A DNA stretch of 64,000 nucleotides from Terebella lapidaria (taxonomy: Eukaryota > Annelida > Polychaeta > Terebellida > Terebellidae): assembly GCA_949152475.1 (NCBI GenBank), contig OX424564.1, forward strand, positions 8,308,001 to 8,372,000, in the 5' to 3' direction. Every line of letters begins with the position of its first letter. Position 1 is the stretch's first letter. The translations under genes and the position numbers were made by a program. The notes beneath the pieces are model-generated. The model was not told the origin of the DNA, did not search any database, and worked only from the letters and a program-made list of their open reading frames with translations. Of the stretch, positions 1-11,467 are shown in pieces.

Positions 1-2717
1 AGACATGTAGAAGTTCCTGATGCCGATGATGAAGAAGAAGGCAGTGCAGATGAAGTTCACGATTCTGGTGATGAAATAGATGATGAAGGGCCAGCAGATG
101 ATGAAGCTGAGAGTGCAGATGAAGGTCCTTCCGTTCACCACACCGTAGCTGACATACACGCCACAAAATCCCCCGAGAGTTGCGTCGCGGACTCGGACAG
201 TGAGGAGTATGTCAATGAGGAGGAGGAGGAGGGTGCAGATAATCAAGCTAGTGAAGTTGTGGAGGAACGCCAAGACAAGCAGCGACATAGTCTTTTTGCA
301 AGCGAGCACATGGTCGATGCGAGAGGTGAGGAGAGTGAGGGAGATGAGGAGTCCGATGACATACCAGAGGATGATGAGGCAGAGGATGAACCAGAGAACG
401 GTGTACAAGGAACAAGCGCAAAAACACCTTCCAGACTAGTGCAGTTGAAAATCACTGATGTACTACATACACCAGGGTATAGTCTCAGTTTAATCTGACA
501 GAATGTTCAACTCCTCTGCACAGTAATATTCATATTTATACTATTCATATTCGGCTACCGATAAAACTGTTTGACTGGAATGCATTTCTTTGCGTTACAG
601 ACAACTGGACCTGCTGACACAGATGGAGACCCCTGGGATGAACATGTCACTGCGAACGCTCACTGGGCGAAACCTGCAGGACAAAACCAACACACAACCA
701 GCTAAAAAACCTGCAAAGTTAGTACAGCAATATCTGCTAGTAATGCAGTTAGTGAAGATGGTCGCTGATGTCATACCAAGTCTTTGCTGAATATTTTTCC
801 TTCTCAAAAAACAGGTAAATGTACATTGTGTATTTTGATCATTGAAACCAAACGGTAATGTTCCTTCCCTGTGGCCAGGCCTCGTAAGCGACCTACACAT
901 GCTGTTGACGAGACGAAGGCTCCGAGTATGCCGCAGTCCCTGACCAAGAGCATCTTCCAGCACTTCAGTCAGCGCCCTGTCAACAAACAGGTCATGCAGG
1001 AAGTGGAGGCTGTGTAAGTCTACAATTCAATGCTCTAATCATATCGCGGAACTATGGATCCATCGAAAATCATTTGGTGAGATTATCAGTAACTGTAGTG
1101 ATATTTCGTCTGTATCGAAACATTTGGGTGACAGCTATATAATGAGGCTGAGGCATCAGGGAGATACACCCATACTGTCGTCAGAGTCTGAGTAAATGGC
1201 AAATCTGAATGAAGTGAAAGTAGAAAATTAGCCCAAGGGCTAAGATAGGTTACCGGACAATTTTGGTTTCAAGCATTGTAGGTGACATATGATTTTGAGA
1301 TTTACCAGTCAAGGTCATCTTTGTGAATCTCAATGTCACCATCAGGTATGCTGCATATGACTTCGTATACATGTTCATAATACAAACATATAAGTTTTAT
1401 CAACAAGTATTTCGTGTGTAGAGGCCAATTTCAGATTTTGAAATTCGCCCTTCAAGGTCTTTAAGGTCAAGTTAAAAAAATGTGAAAAAAAAAAATGTGC
1501 CATTTATACATGACTTTTTTACAGGCTTATACACAATCCTAACCTGTATGTGCAGAAGTTTATGCTTCAGAGGCCACTTTCAAGATTTCAAGTCAGACAT
1601 TTAGCACTCAAGGTCATCCAAGGTCAAAATCAAGGTCATCATTATTTGTTCCATATATGACTTCCTATATGTTCATAATGCAAACTGAAGCTCTATCTAC
1701 ATGCATTTCATCTGTAGAGGCAGTCCAAAACTTTTTTCAAAGGGTGAAAATTTTTTTTTGTCTAGAAATGACCCAAAATGGATAGTAACGCGATTTGGGA
1801 CCAAAAAAATTTTTTTCGCCGACCCGTCAAAAATTCAAAATGGCCGCCACACGGAGACCGGCGATTCAAGGGCAACAAAACTTATACACATCATAAAGGT
1901 ACATAAGGGGAATCTTTTGAAACAAAAATCTCAAAACTGATCAGACAGTTTTTGAGAAAATGGCCGCCAAAGTCCAAAATTGGCCATTTTTCGTCAAAAA
2001 TGGCCGCCATTTTGAGAAAAATGCGAAAATCAAAAAACTAAAAAATAACCCCCTCTTGAAACATTTTTAGGCAACTTTGTGCAAAATTTCAGGAAAATCC
2101 GCCTGTAAACTTTAAAGATAAAAATGTGGACGGACGACAGACGGACACAACGCGACGGCAATAGGTTATCGGACCATAGGTCCGGTAACCTAAAAACAAC
2201 CATGCATTCCTCCCCTACCTATGCCAAAGAACCTACATGTTGTACATATCCTGCCCGTAGGACTGCCGAGTACTGGAAGAACGTGGCCTCAGATCTCGCG
2301 GCTTACACAGAGCACGCTCACAGAACCAGGATAGAGGACAGAGATGTCGAGCTTCTTCTTCACAGGTATTATATACCTTTTAGTAATATCTTCTCATTCT
2401 TGTCAGTAGTCGGTGTCTAGGCTTTTACATCTATACACCATACAGTACATTTATATCCTCATGGAACAAGTTACAATAGATGTACCGGTACTTCACAAAT
2501 CGCGTAAAATCCATATGTACATGTACCGACTGTAGTTTTATTACATGCATGATAAAGATCGGAATGTTAATTGGATTTCTTCTCATCCCACAGACAGGGA
2601 TTCATCACGGGTACCCACTCTCTGCACGCACTGATTGAGACACATCTGCCGCTGGAGTACAGACAAGAACTCATTCCCATAGCACGCTCTGGCAATATCA
2701 TCCAACCGAAAAAATAA
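1..2717 (+). CDS. CENPT: Centromere protein T (CENP-T), 5' partial
   Basis: Histone-fold subunit of the constitutive centromere-associated network; with CENP-W/S/X it binds centromeric DNA and recruits the outer kinetochore. Coding exons are <1-476, 601-717, 879-1013, 2261-2365 and 2594-2717; all joins use GT-AG sites and keep one frame (318 residues in the window, stop at 2715-2717). The first exon encodes a long Asp/Glu-rich stretch, usual for the unstructured CENP-T N-terminal half. The last three exons encode the conserved C-terminal histone fold: SLTKSIFQHF helix, WKNVASDLAAYTEHA, the IEDRDVELLLHRQG strand/helix and the terminal LIETHLPLEYRQELIPIA block, which I recognise as CENP-T. The true start and the N-terminal Ndc80-binding part lie upstream of the window. 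Intron 3 (1014-2260) is filled by a transposon. Exon boundaries of the acidic part are less certain than those of the histone fold. Confidence 0.9.
1224..2195 (-). mobile_element. Non-autonomous GGTTACCGG-type repeat inside CENP-T intron 3
   Basis: About 970 bp starting with AAAATTAGCCC and GATAGGTTACCGGAC and ending GTCCGGTAACCTAAAA. The subterminal GGTTACCGG/CCGGTAACC blocks are inverted, while the outermost bases are not. The interior shares long stretches with 13600-15156, 16890-17455 and 57337-58868 (for example the tggccgccacacggagaccg segment and repeated aaggtca words). No transposase is seen. Strand is given relative to the copy at 57337-58868. No clear target duplication was found. 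Confidence 0.7.
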
Positions 2718-2872
2718 GATCCAGTTTTCATTGTACAAATTTGATGTACATTAGCAGTACTGTTAAATATATTTTGTTTCAATATTCATGTGAATACATG
2801 TACCTTGTTTATAGTGTAATAATTATGTGTATAGTTCACAGGATATGTACATGTGCAGCGATACGTGTAATC

Positions 2873-2885
2873 AATAAACTTTATT
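2873..2885. promoter_or_regulatory. Back-to-back poly(A) signals of CENP-T and RBFA
   Basis: AATAAA at 2873-2878 on the + strand lies 156 bp past the CENP-T stop. One base later, TTTATT at 2880-2885 gives AATAAA on the - strand, 129 bp past the RBFA stop. The two convergent transcripts would therefore overlap at their 3' ends. The 296-bp intergenic stretch 2718-3013 holds nothing else that I can see. Confidence 0.6.
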
Positions 2886-3013
2886 ATCATCAGCATTTTT
2901 TAGGACTCTCCACGGAATAACAATCTGAACATATCAGATAATAGACTATGGTCAACACACCACAGTAGGAACCACAGTAGAAACCAAACAATTGCATGAG
3001 CAGTTTTCATTTA

Positions 3014-4402
3014 TCACTTTTGTGAATAGTAATCCGTGTAGTCTTCCTCATCATCATGTACACTACCATCAGTCTCGTAAGTCTGCTCAGACACCCTATC
3101 GAACATCTCCACTTTATCATCCAACTCCGAAAATCTGAAGTTTCTTCGTTTCTGTCTCCTGAAGTCTTTCTCCTTCTTCCTCGACAAGTATTGCTGTAGT
3201 GAGCCTCGGCTGACGTTCTTGATCTGGATCTCCTCGAGTCTATCGGCAAGTCCTTCAGACATTTGACTACTAGGCACCCTGTAAGATCGGTCAGCGGATC
3301 TCTTCTTGACATGCAAAACTTTTTCGAGAAGCTCATCACGATGTAAGTCATAAATGTCATGACGAAACTTGGAACCGACTTGCAACAGCTCAACTGAACT
3401 CTCGGAGTTGTCCAATTCTGACATTTTATCCACCATTCCCACTTGTGGTTTTGCAGTTCCATCAGTCCATTCTGAATGAGCCGAGGGACTCTCTTCACCC
3501 CAGAGAATCTCTCTCGATCCCCCGGGTCCCTCAGCATACAAATAATTATTTTCTCCCTGGGACTTCTCTGCAGAATTTGTCCGATACTTGGTGAGATCAA
3601 TCGGAGTTTTGAGGTCGTGTCCAAGATCTGTCGGCGCGTGATCGGGACCGAAGTCTGCCCGCTTGAGAAGTTCCTCAACCATCTGGAGCTTAGCGTTGGT
3701 CATATTCTTGACAAAAGTAATCGGTGGAATTCGTCCCATTAGCTGTTTCTGGGTCAGCAGAGATCTAGGAGTGTAAAATGTTGAACAAATTGGAAACAGT
3801 CTTCATACACAATAAGTAGGCTACATCTCCAGTAATCACTCTGATGTACCGGTAGTATCTCTAATGATAGTCATGGGCATGTAGTATTCTGTATTTCATA
3901 CACTGAACATGACAATCTTTATGTTATGGGTATGATGATACCTCAAGTCCCTTTTGCTGTTCTCCAGTAGGTATTCGACTCTAGCATCTCGTTCCAGCTT
4001 CCCTGAGGCATTCCAGAACACACTCAAATGTCCGAGGTCTGGTGAAAGTTTAACCTTTATAGAGATGGGAGATAAGGTCATGCAGATTATGAAAATTGGT
4101 TTGTTCCATCTCAACATGCTTGAGCACAATGTAATTTCATGTCAATTTAGGAATGCTTTCGTTAAAAAATTTAAATACCAAAATACAGTAAATCGCTCCA
4201 TGCATTTTGGAATGTCCCCACGCATGACTTTGACGGGCTATGGACTGACCTTGTCAATTTCCAGGTTATACTCGATGAGTTCTGGGCAGATCTCACCCTG
4301 GTAGAAAGCATTACAGACGTGCTCCAGGAGATAGACACTGAGCTGTTTGGCACGACGCTGGGAAACTTCCGTGACATGTCCAGTACCATAGGGAATTGAC
4401 AT
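3014..4402 (-). CDS. RBFA: Ribosome-binding factor A, mitochondrial (N-terminus missing)
   Basis: RBFA assists maturation of the mitochondrial small ribosomal subunit. Exons (minus strand) are 4402-4250, 4054-3942 and 3764-3014, joined in phases 0 and 2 at consensus splice sites; stop at 3016-3014. The first two exons carry the KH-like RbfA core (EVSQRRAKQLSVYLLEHV, then KVKLSPDLGHLSVFW, then VEYLLENSKRDLR). The last exon continues with MGRIPPITFVKN and ELLKRADFGPD, matching the metazoan RBFA extension (PPIxFV...ADFGP), then a charged tail with coiled-coil-like DRLEEIQIK and basic SRKKEKDFRRQKRR. The ATG at 4402 directly follows a splice acceptor (ttcag), so it is probably internal: no mitochondrial presequence is visible, and the true first exon should lie upstream (higher coordinates) but was not recognised. 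Convergent with CENP-T. Confidence 0.85.
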
Positions 4403-4635
4403 CTGAAGGTGGAGAATGGATGCTTACAATTGTGCGTGCAAACACATAGGATAATACATTACCACTGAGGATTTGTTGCAGAAGTATAAAATGAAAACAT
4501 TTAAGTGCTCAACTAGATATGTTATTTGAAATTTTGGTACACAATATGAGATTGGGAAAAATACAAATCAATGGAAAACTCAAAGAATACATGTTTGCCA
4601 TTCAATAGCCGTGAAAGTACAATATGGGCACTCAC

Positions 4636-4657
4636 AGCATTCTTTTTCCATTTGTTC
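4636..4657 (-). other. Candidate 22-nt upstream exon of RBFA
   Basis: On the minus strand, tttcag precedes a 22-nt segment followed by GTGAGT. Read in the frame of the next RBFA exon it encodes a basic piece, NKWKKNA, plus one leading base. Basic residues are expected before the RbfA core, but a 22-nt exon is unusual and could be chance. Confidence 0.25.
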
Positions 4658-5207
4658 CTGAAATACACAAACAAGAATACAAATTCTACATGTAAGTATG
4701 CTGTTATGAATGACTATGGTGCTATTTAGTAAACCACAATCGAGGCCTGGAGATGCCTTCGAACATTTCGGCTGAAAGCTCCATTTTATAACATTTATCT
4801 GCGCCAAAGATATTCTATACCAATATACATGCGAAGTCATACTTCTGTTAACATCTGGCTGAAACGATTTTGTGTCCAAAACTACATGTTTTGGATAAAA
4901 AAAAATGGCCATTTCATCTGGTTTGCGACCTGTCACAGAATTTCCCAATCCTCATGATCCTATGTTTCATTTCAATACCCCGGTAGTTAGATAAATAAAC
5001 ATTTTGGTTTTTATTCCTGATTTTTTAGGGCACCCCTGGTTTCCATTTTGAACAAACTGTGAACACTTTGGAGGGATTGCAAAGCACAATAAATTGAACT
5101 TTTGCCACCGTTAAATTACGCTACGATTTTGTCAAAGAAAGATGGATCCCATTGAAATCCACCGGGTGGCAGAAATTGAGCACTTTATTCCACATGTGCA
5201 CTAAACT

Positions 5208-6160
5208 ATGGAGTTCCACAGGCGACATATGACATACAACATATGACATACGACATACTACATATGACATACTACATACTACATATGGCATACTACATAT
5301 GACATACTACCCTATCCTTCCCATTGAAAGAATAAACTTTCTCATGGCCGCCTCAGAGAGACTGAGGCACGATGTGCAATCACTACTTAAACAAAGAAAA
5401 CCACCTCAGGGATGAAAAAAATTGTCACCCTCATTGACAAAGAAAATAAATACAATATTTAACTGTTCAAAACCTCCAGGCAACTGGCGTCCTCACAATT
5501 CTGCTATGCTAAACGGTATAGCCAAATTCAATGGAATTTTCATTGTGGATTTTTCAGATGAAAAATTTGATACAAATTTGATAGGCCTACATGAAAACAT
5601 GAGTCTGCTGGATACGTGTAGCTATCATTTGTTTGGATGAGGTGTGTGAAAGATCGGACATTGTATGAGCTGATTGGTATTTTGCATGTGATAAGTCATA
5701 TGTAGTATGTCATAGGTCGTAATAATCGTATGTAGTATGTCATATGTCATATATAGTATGTCGTATGTAGTATGTTATATGTCGTATGTCATATGTAGTA
5801 TGTCAGATGTAGTATGTCATATGTAGTATGTACCATGATGTCATACATTGGTAAGTCAATATGTCATATGTAGTATGTCATATGTCGTATGTAGTATGTC
5901 GTATGTCGTATGTAGTATGAACCATGATGTCATACATTGGTAAGTCACTTTCACCCTAGCCCTGAAAAGCAACGCAGAAGCAGGTTGTATTTTAAGGGTT
6001 TTTTTCGTTCACCTTCACGAAAAAAAATCTTGAAATACACCCCGCTTTTGCCTTGTTTTCAGGGCTACTTTCACCCAGGTCACTTTTAAAGTCATATGTC
6101 GTATGTAGTATGTCGTATGTGGTATGTCGTATGTCGCCTGTGGACCTCCATACTAAACTA
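5208..6160. mobile_element. Foldback element with arms of acatatgacatact simple repeats
   Basis: The left arm (about 5208-5308) begins ctatggagttccacaggcg and runs into an imperfect array of (a)catatgacatac words. The right arm carries the inverted array gtatgtcatatgtag at about 5690-5935 and again at 6092-6135, then gtcgcctgtggacctccat, the inverse of the left end. A sub-block with accatgatgtcatacattgg is present twice (about 5830 and 5912). The middle holds no recognisable gene. No transposase; target duplication not identified. Confidence 0.6.
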
Positions 6161-8145
6161 TATGCAAATGGCATTTTTCAAGTGCGATCAGGATTTTTCC
6201 CAGAACAAGTCACCAATCGGCACAAGTGGATTCGGTATTGATATCATTATTGCACTCGAAAGAATGCCATATGCACTTTCTCGCACGAATACAATTTTAA
6301 AATATAACCAATGGTCGCGAAATCTATTGTTTTTCACATCACTTGTGTTGGGAATTATACTTCCCAGGAACTGGTGTTCTCGCACTGTGAAGTCAGAAGA
6401 CTGCGAGAAAGGAAGTGCCCCCTTCGATAAAGATGCGTTCAGGAGGTCAGGGCATTTACCAGCAAAAGCACATGAAGGCTGTTTATTTGCATGCAGTTCA
6501 ACATATTGATGGCATATCAATTAACAATCAGCATTTGGCAGTACTTAGGCCTTTGAAAATTTCGTCACCGGTCTTCCATAATTTCGTCACCGGGCTTTCC
6601 ATAGATCAGATTTACCTTGAAGTTGATTCATCATGCTGTATTCCAAATAACTTATTCAGGTTTCTATCATGTCGCTGTATCAGTTTATTTCGTTTTGCAC
6701 CCTGAAATTTGGAGTAGAAACGTGGTGTGTTTCTCAAAACACGAGAAATATAAGAAAAGGTTCTGAGAGCCATGTTATTCATGGGCGCTGACATGTTTTA
6801 GGAACGGGCCGAATATTATGGAACGCTTTTGGGGCCATAATTTTCATCCTTTTTTGTATGATGTTCATTGCTCTTCGATTGTTATACTCTGATTTTTCTA
6901 ACTAGTTTACACCGTTTTTTGCTGATATTTTTGTGATGCTAAATCGTATCGTCTTATAACTTGGCATAGCTCACCTTGGGACCAAACGGCAATTTTCTGC
7001 AAACTTCCAGACTTCTACCCATGAAACTGATAAAGTTAGTAATCTACTGCAATGATAAATTCCTCTTGAAACCTTTTCGTTTGCATGTCAACAGGCATTG
7101 TTGATTTTGAGCGCGTGACGGAAGAGTCTATTTGGATCATTTACACGGGGAGCGCGGGTTGGGAATGGGACCGTCCCAGTATGTAATTGGTACATCTACT
7201 GCAGCGTACGCCCCCATATTTAAACTTGAACTTTTCCACTTGAATTACGTAATGAACGAGGCAATATGGCAGCGCCCTACAGCAGTGAAAATCCTCGCTT
7301 GAATCGAAATTTTGTGTTTAGAAAGAAACATGTGGCGTTTTTGAAGCCAGGTTTGTGAAAATCTATTGCCGTTTGCATCATAGACATGTAATATTCAGTT
7401 AAATAGCTCGCTTGGAGTAATTTGACTGAAACAAAGACAAAACACGGTGTAAACGAGTTAGAAAAATATATGAGTATAGGCATACCCATTGAAAACCGGG
7501 AGGCCTTATGTTTGTCTGATATTTTTAACTCCGCCGTTGGCTTTCCAGATCATAGCTCTTGAACGCCTCGACCAATCTCCCCAGAACGTTCACAGCTCAT
7601 CCGCAATACTTTGCTACAGCCCCCTATGGTTTTTTCATATTCAAATTTCCAAGATGAATGCAAGTCTTCAATTTCTGTTATTGTCATGATTTGGCTCATG
7701 CAATTTCCAGCCAAAAAAAATGGGTGTCTTATGGTATGCAAAAAACCAATAGGCATGACACAACATGCTCGGGCCATGATTGATATGTACATTTATATTG
7801 TGCATACATTAATGCTCTAGGTGCCATAAACTCTAGGTTGAAAGTATTGATTGAATGTTTTGTTTCCCATCTGAATTTCCACACACAGTTACAAAATTAT
7901 CATTTTTTGAGTTAGCTAGAAAAAGTTGGTTTTTGCTTAAAATATGAATTCAGAAATTGTTAATTGAACACGTGTGTATGTGTCAAGTTGAATATTTATG
8001 TATCAATGTGCCTTGAAATATAATTGAAAATATATTATTAACAATGTCATATCTCAATGACATTTCTCTGGGGAGCAATAGTCAGGTGAGCTTCCATTCT
8101 TACCTTTTACATCCCATGTATTTCTTTTCGGCTTAATGTCTAGTT
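6161..8145. other. Non-coding stretch with one weak inverted repeat
   Basis: No supported gene; open frames are short and unlike known proteins. An imperfect inverted repeat of roughly 40 bp links 6880-6920 (ctaactagtttacaccg) with 7443-7485 (cggtgtaaacgagttag), suggesting a degenerate MITE of about 600 bp. A first exon of RBFA could be hidden here but I cannot see one. Confidence 0.4.
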
Positions 8146-10552
8146 CATTATGTCTGGTCTATCGTGCAATATGGTAACCCGATTATGCACAATGACAATC
8201 CGAGAATGTTTGTAGCTTTTTATGCAAAATGATAACTGCTATTTTATGCAATACGTACGGTCTGATCTATTATTCACGAGGATAATCTAATTTCGCTTCG
8301 TGTCGTTTGATTGTTCGGTTGTGCAATATCACACCAGCGAAACCGACTAACGGAACGCACGTTCCCTCGATCAAAGATGGCGAGCGGTAGGTTTTGCTTC
8401 GAGATATTTTCCGGCCGATGCAGCGAATTAGGGCGATATGTGCATGTGATCTATACATAAAACAAAATTATGGCAGCTGTTGACAGTGTTATGCACCAGG
8501 TAGGCCTATATTAGATGAAGGTCAAATTTAACAAAAAAATATAATGAGGTGTTCCGTGCGTGACTATGAAATGCAGGCCCATGTAGTCCTATGCAAACAT
8601 CACTGACATGAGCCTGAATGAGTTATTGTCATTTATAGCTTGAGAATTCAGATGGTGAGCCGCACTGTATGCAATTCATCATGCTATACATGTACATGTA
8701 TGTTATCTATGTTTATTTGCAACCGTACCACACACCTAACAATATCTTAACTGGACTTTACAAACAGATATGTACATTTAGAATATTATGTCCAGAGGGT
8801 GCTCTGATGTACACTGAGGAATGGAATGAGACAATTACTATTAAAAGGAAGTGCTTGATTTCAACCACGCGCGAAATATTATTTATATTCTAATATCAGT
8901 AACATTTTTGTGATGAGTGTAGTATGTTAAGTAGGCATAGCCTATAGGCCTTCAATTATGACTGACTACAATGCATTTTACATGAACGTACATAAGTTTT
9001 CCATGATATCGTCGTAAGGAAAATTTACAGTTCTCATGTTTTTCAACATAGTAGCGGGATAGTAAGTAAGTAAGTAAGTAAAATTTTATTTAACGTCGAT
9101 AAAAGGTACAATATAAACATTAGCCGAAGCTAGTAATCGACATGAAACGATACATGAATGACAACAGGGATGATTGTATACAGATGAGCGGTGAAAAGAA
9201 ACAGTGGTTCGGTTCCCATAATTTGCCTAGTTTGCACAAGTGACAGCTTTGACATCCACATTTTGGATTCCATTTTATCAAATTGCTTTTGAATTCTGGG
9301 TGCTGAATGATTCGTACCGACCGGTACTTGGTGGACAGTAATATCTCATGTTTGTTTTTCTGCAAGTACACACATTTTCATATCACTATTACAATGTCAT
9401 GAAATGTTAGATAGATCATGGATAACCATACGTTTTTGTATCGGTATAACTTTTTTGTGCATGGGGCAATTTTCAGTGCAGATCATTTTTCGTGTTTATA
9501 AATCAAGGTCAGAGCTTATAATTCGGAGCTGAAACGAATACATCGATCATAAATTTCACAATGACTGTCCATATGTTCATAATACTAATTTCAACCATTA
9601 CAGTACTGATCTGGAAACCATTCTGGTTATTTTATGCTCTTTTCGGTCTATATTTAAAGAGTGATACAAACCATATACCATTTCGAAACATATGGCATAT
9701 AGGGATACTAGTGGTTGAGAAAATGAATTCCAAAGCTGGAAAATTTTCGGCATAAAAATGACCAGTTAAACGCCAAAAACAAAAACGAACAAGAAAAAAC
9801 ACAAAATAAATACCACCCACAAAATTTTGGGTAGGGCCTACTTGTACTATTGATACTAGTATATTACATAATCTGGCCAATTTTATTGGGAGTTTTAGGC
9901 CTGCAATATTTATATTTCAGGGAGAAAATTGGCATTCGTGTTGAAATTGAGAAATGATAGTAAAACATCATAATGTTCCTAATTTTATAGTGAGGAATCC
10001 TCTTCACCATTATGAAAGAAACACACGTGTGCATAACAGTTATTTTCACCTATTTGTTGAGTCACATGTTGGTTTATTCATTTATTCCATGCAACATGGT
10101 TTTGCGCGTTCCGTTCATCGGGACATAAATTGTATGGCGCTTTCCGTAAATCATTGTATTGCGTTCCGTTAATCAGTGCGGGTTTTCAGCTATAAGAAAT
10201 ATTCATTGTTTATGCGTTTTATGTGGCATACAACCTGTTTATAATGTCTGCTGTCCGGAGTAATATGTTCTTCATCTACATACAACACAAACCATACGAA
10301 TAACGTGAAATACTCCATGTTCTTCGGCAAAACAAATCGAAGTAAAACCTACTGCTCGCCATCTTTGATCGAGGGAACGCGCGTTCCGCTAGTCGGTTTC
10401 GCTGGTGTGAATATGTAATATACCAACTGGATAAGCCGATTATGCAAAATTGGACCTTCAAAATTGGTCACTCAGGTGTACGATAGATAATGGGTTGATA
10501 ATAATTACATCATGCATAACTGGATGATCATCACACACAACAGACCAGACAT
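8146..10552. mobile_element. Inverted-repeat pair with ATGTCTG ends (large foldback or two opposed MITEs)
   Basis: Bases 8146-8402 and 10330-10552 are diverged inverted copies. Both share atgtctggtct at the outer end, then cacaccagcgaaaccgacta, a gcgttccctcgatcaaagat block and a taggtttt-cttcga block. A further ATGTCTGCTGT at 10242 pairs inversely with the end at 10552, so a roughly 310-bp MITE (10242-10552) nested at the right is an alternative reading. Related acaacagagcagacat words recur at 10996 and 11245. No transposase. Confidence 0.45.
9061..9080 (+). repeat. (TAAG)n microsatellite
   Basis: Five tandem copies of taag followed by taaaattttatttaacgtcg. The tail looks like the edge of a dispersed repeat rather than a gene. 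Confidence 0.7.
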
Positions 10553-11467
10553 CGAGGCATCATATATAGTCGGCGTCATTAGGCTGTGATGTTTTTTTTC
10601 TGTGATTACTACGTCAATATTTGAGGTAATCGTTTGGAATTTTGATGGGAATGTTATCTCATAACCGCCTAAGTAGGAATATATTTTCAAGAAGATTGGA
10701 AGTTCGCCTATCTCGGCCAGAGTAAACATCTGGTGAAATCGACAGGGGACCGGCCCCGATCGCCGTAGCATTTCTATAGATTTTGGCATTTTCCTATTTC
10801 GTTATATATAAGCCGAATACTAGTGAATAGGCTATTTTGTTACATACCCATAATTCCAAAAAATATATCCTATTAGGCAAAATTATAATAACACGCTGGC
10901 CAAAATGATATCGAATATATGAATTATTTACGGAATAATCGCGAGAAAACCACCACACACAGACCAGTGATGCCGACTCTAGACCAGTCGGAGTGCACAA
11001 CAGAGCAGACATTAATTAAACTTTATTTTACAACAATTGACGAACAAGCATATGCTTATATTACTATCTCTTGTTGCTTCGGATCTTGGCGTAAAGGTAT
11101 TCATTTTCGTGGGAGGCCTCAGCTCAGGATCCAGAGAACCTGGTGAAAACCCACTTGCCCAATTTGGCAACCACATAGACCTAGGCCCTGTCACACCGAC
11201 TGTATTGGTGAGAAGTCAGCCCACATACTAACTGAGGTAACCAGGCAACAGAGCAGACATAATGAAGAATCTTCATTATACTGCATACTGCATAACGGGT
11301 TGTCATATTGCAAAATCCTGCAAAATAGAAGTTCAACCACGAGACAGGATTGGAATTATGGCCCCAAAAATGTTCCATACGGTACAGTCGTTGCTAAATT
11401 GCGTCTCGAGCACATGTTCGTCCACGAGCAAGAAGAAACGTGCAAATGGTAAACATTGCGCAATAAA
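10553..11467. other. Upstream region of DDX47
   Basis: No supported coding region. It holds the two acaacagagcagacat words (about 10996 and 11245) related to the MITE ends to the left. The ggccccaaaaatgttcca block near 11360-11377 is an inverted near-copy of 6821-6840. The DDX47 promoter and 5' UTR must lie at the right end, but no core promoter element is convincing. Confidence 0.4.

Noticed and set aside
3007-3678. 223-codon minus-strand frame overlapping the RBFA last exon
   Set aside because: Shadow frame; the other frame has the conserved RBFA blocks and phase-matched splicing.
11456-11467. TTG-initiated extension of DDX47
   Set aside because: Non-ATG start without support; ATG 11468 has a good Kozak context and fits the family length.
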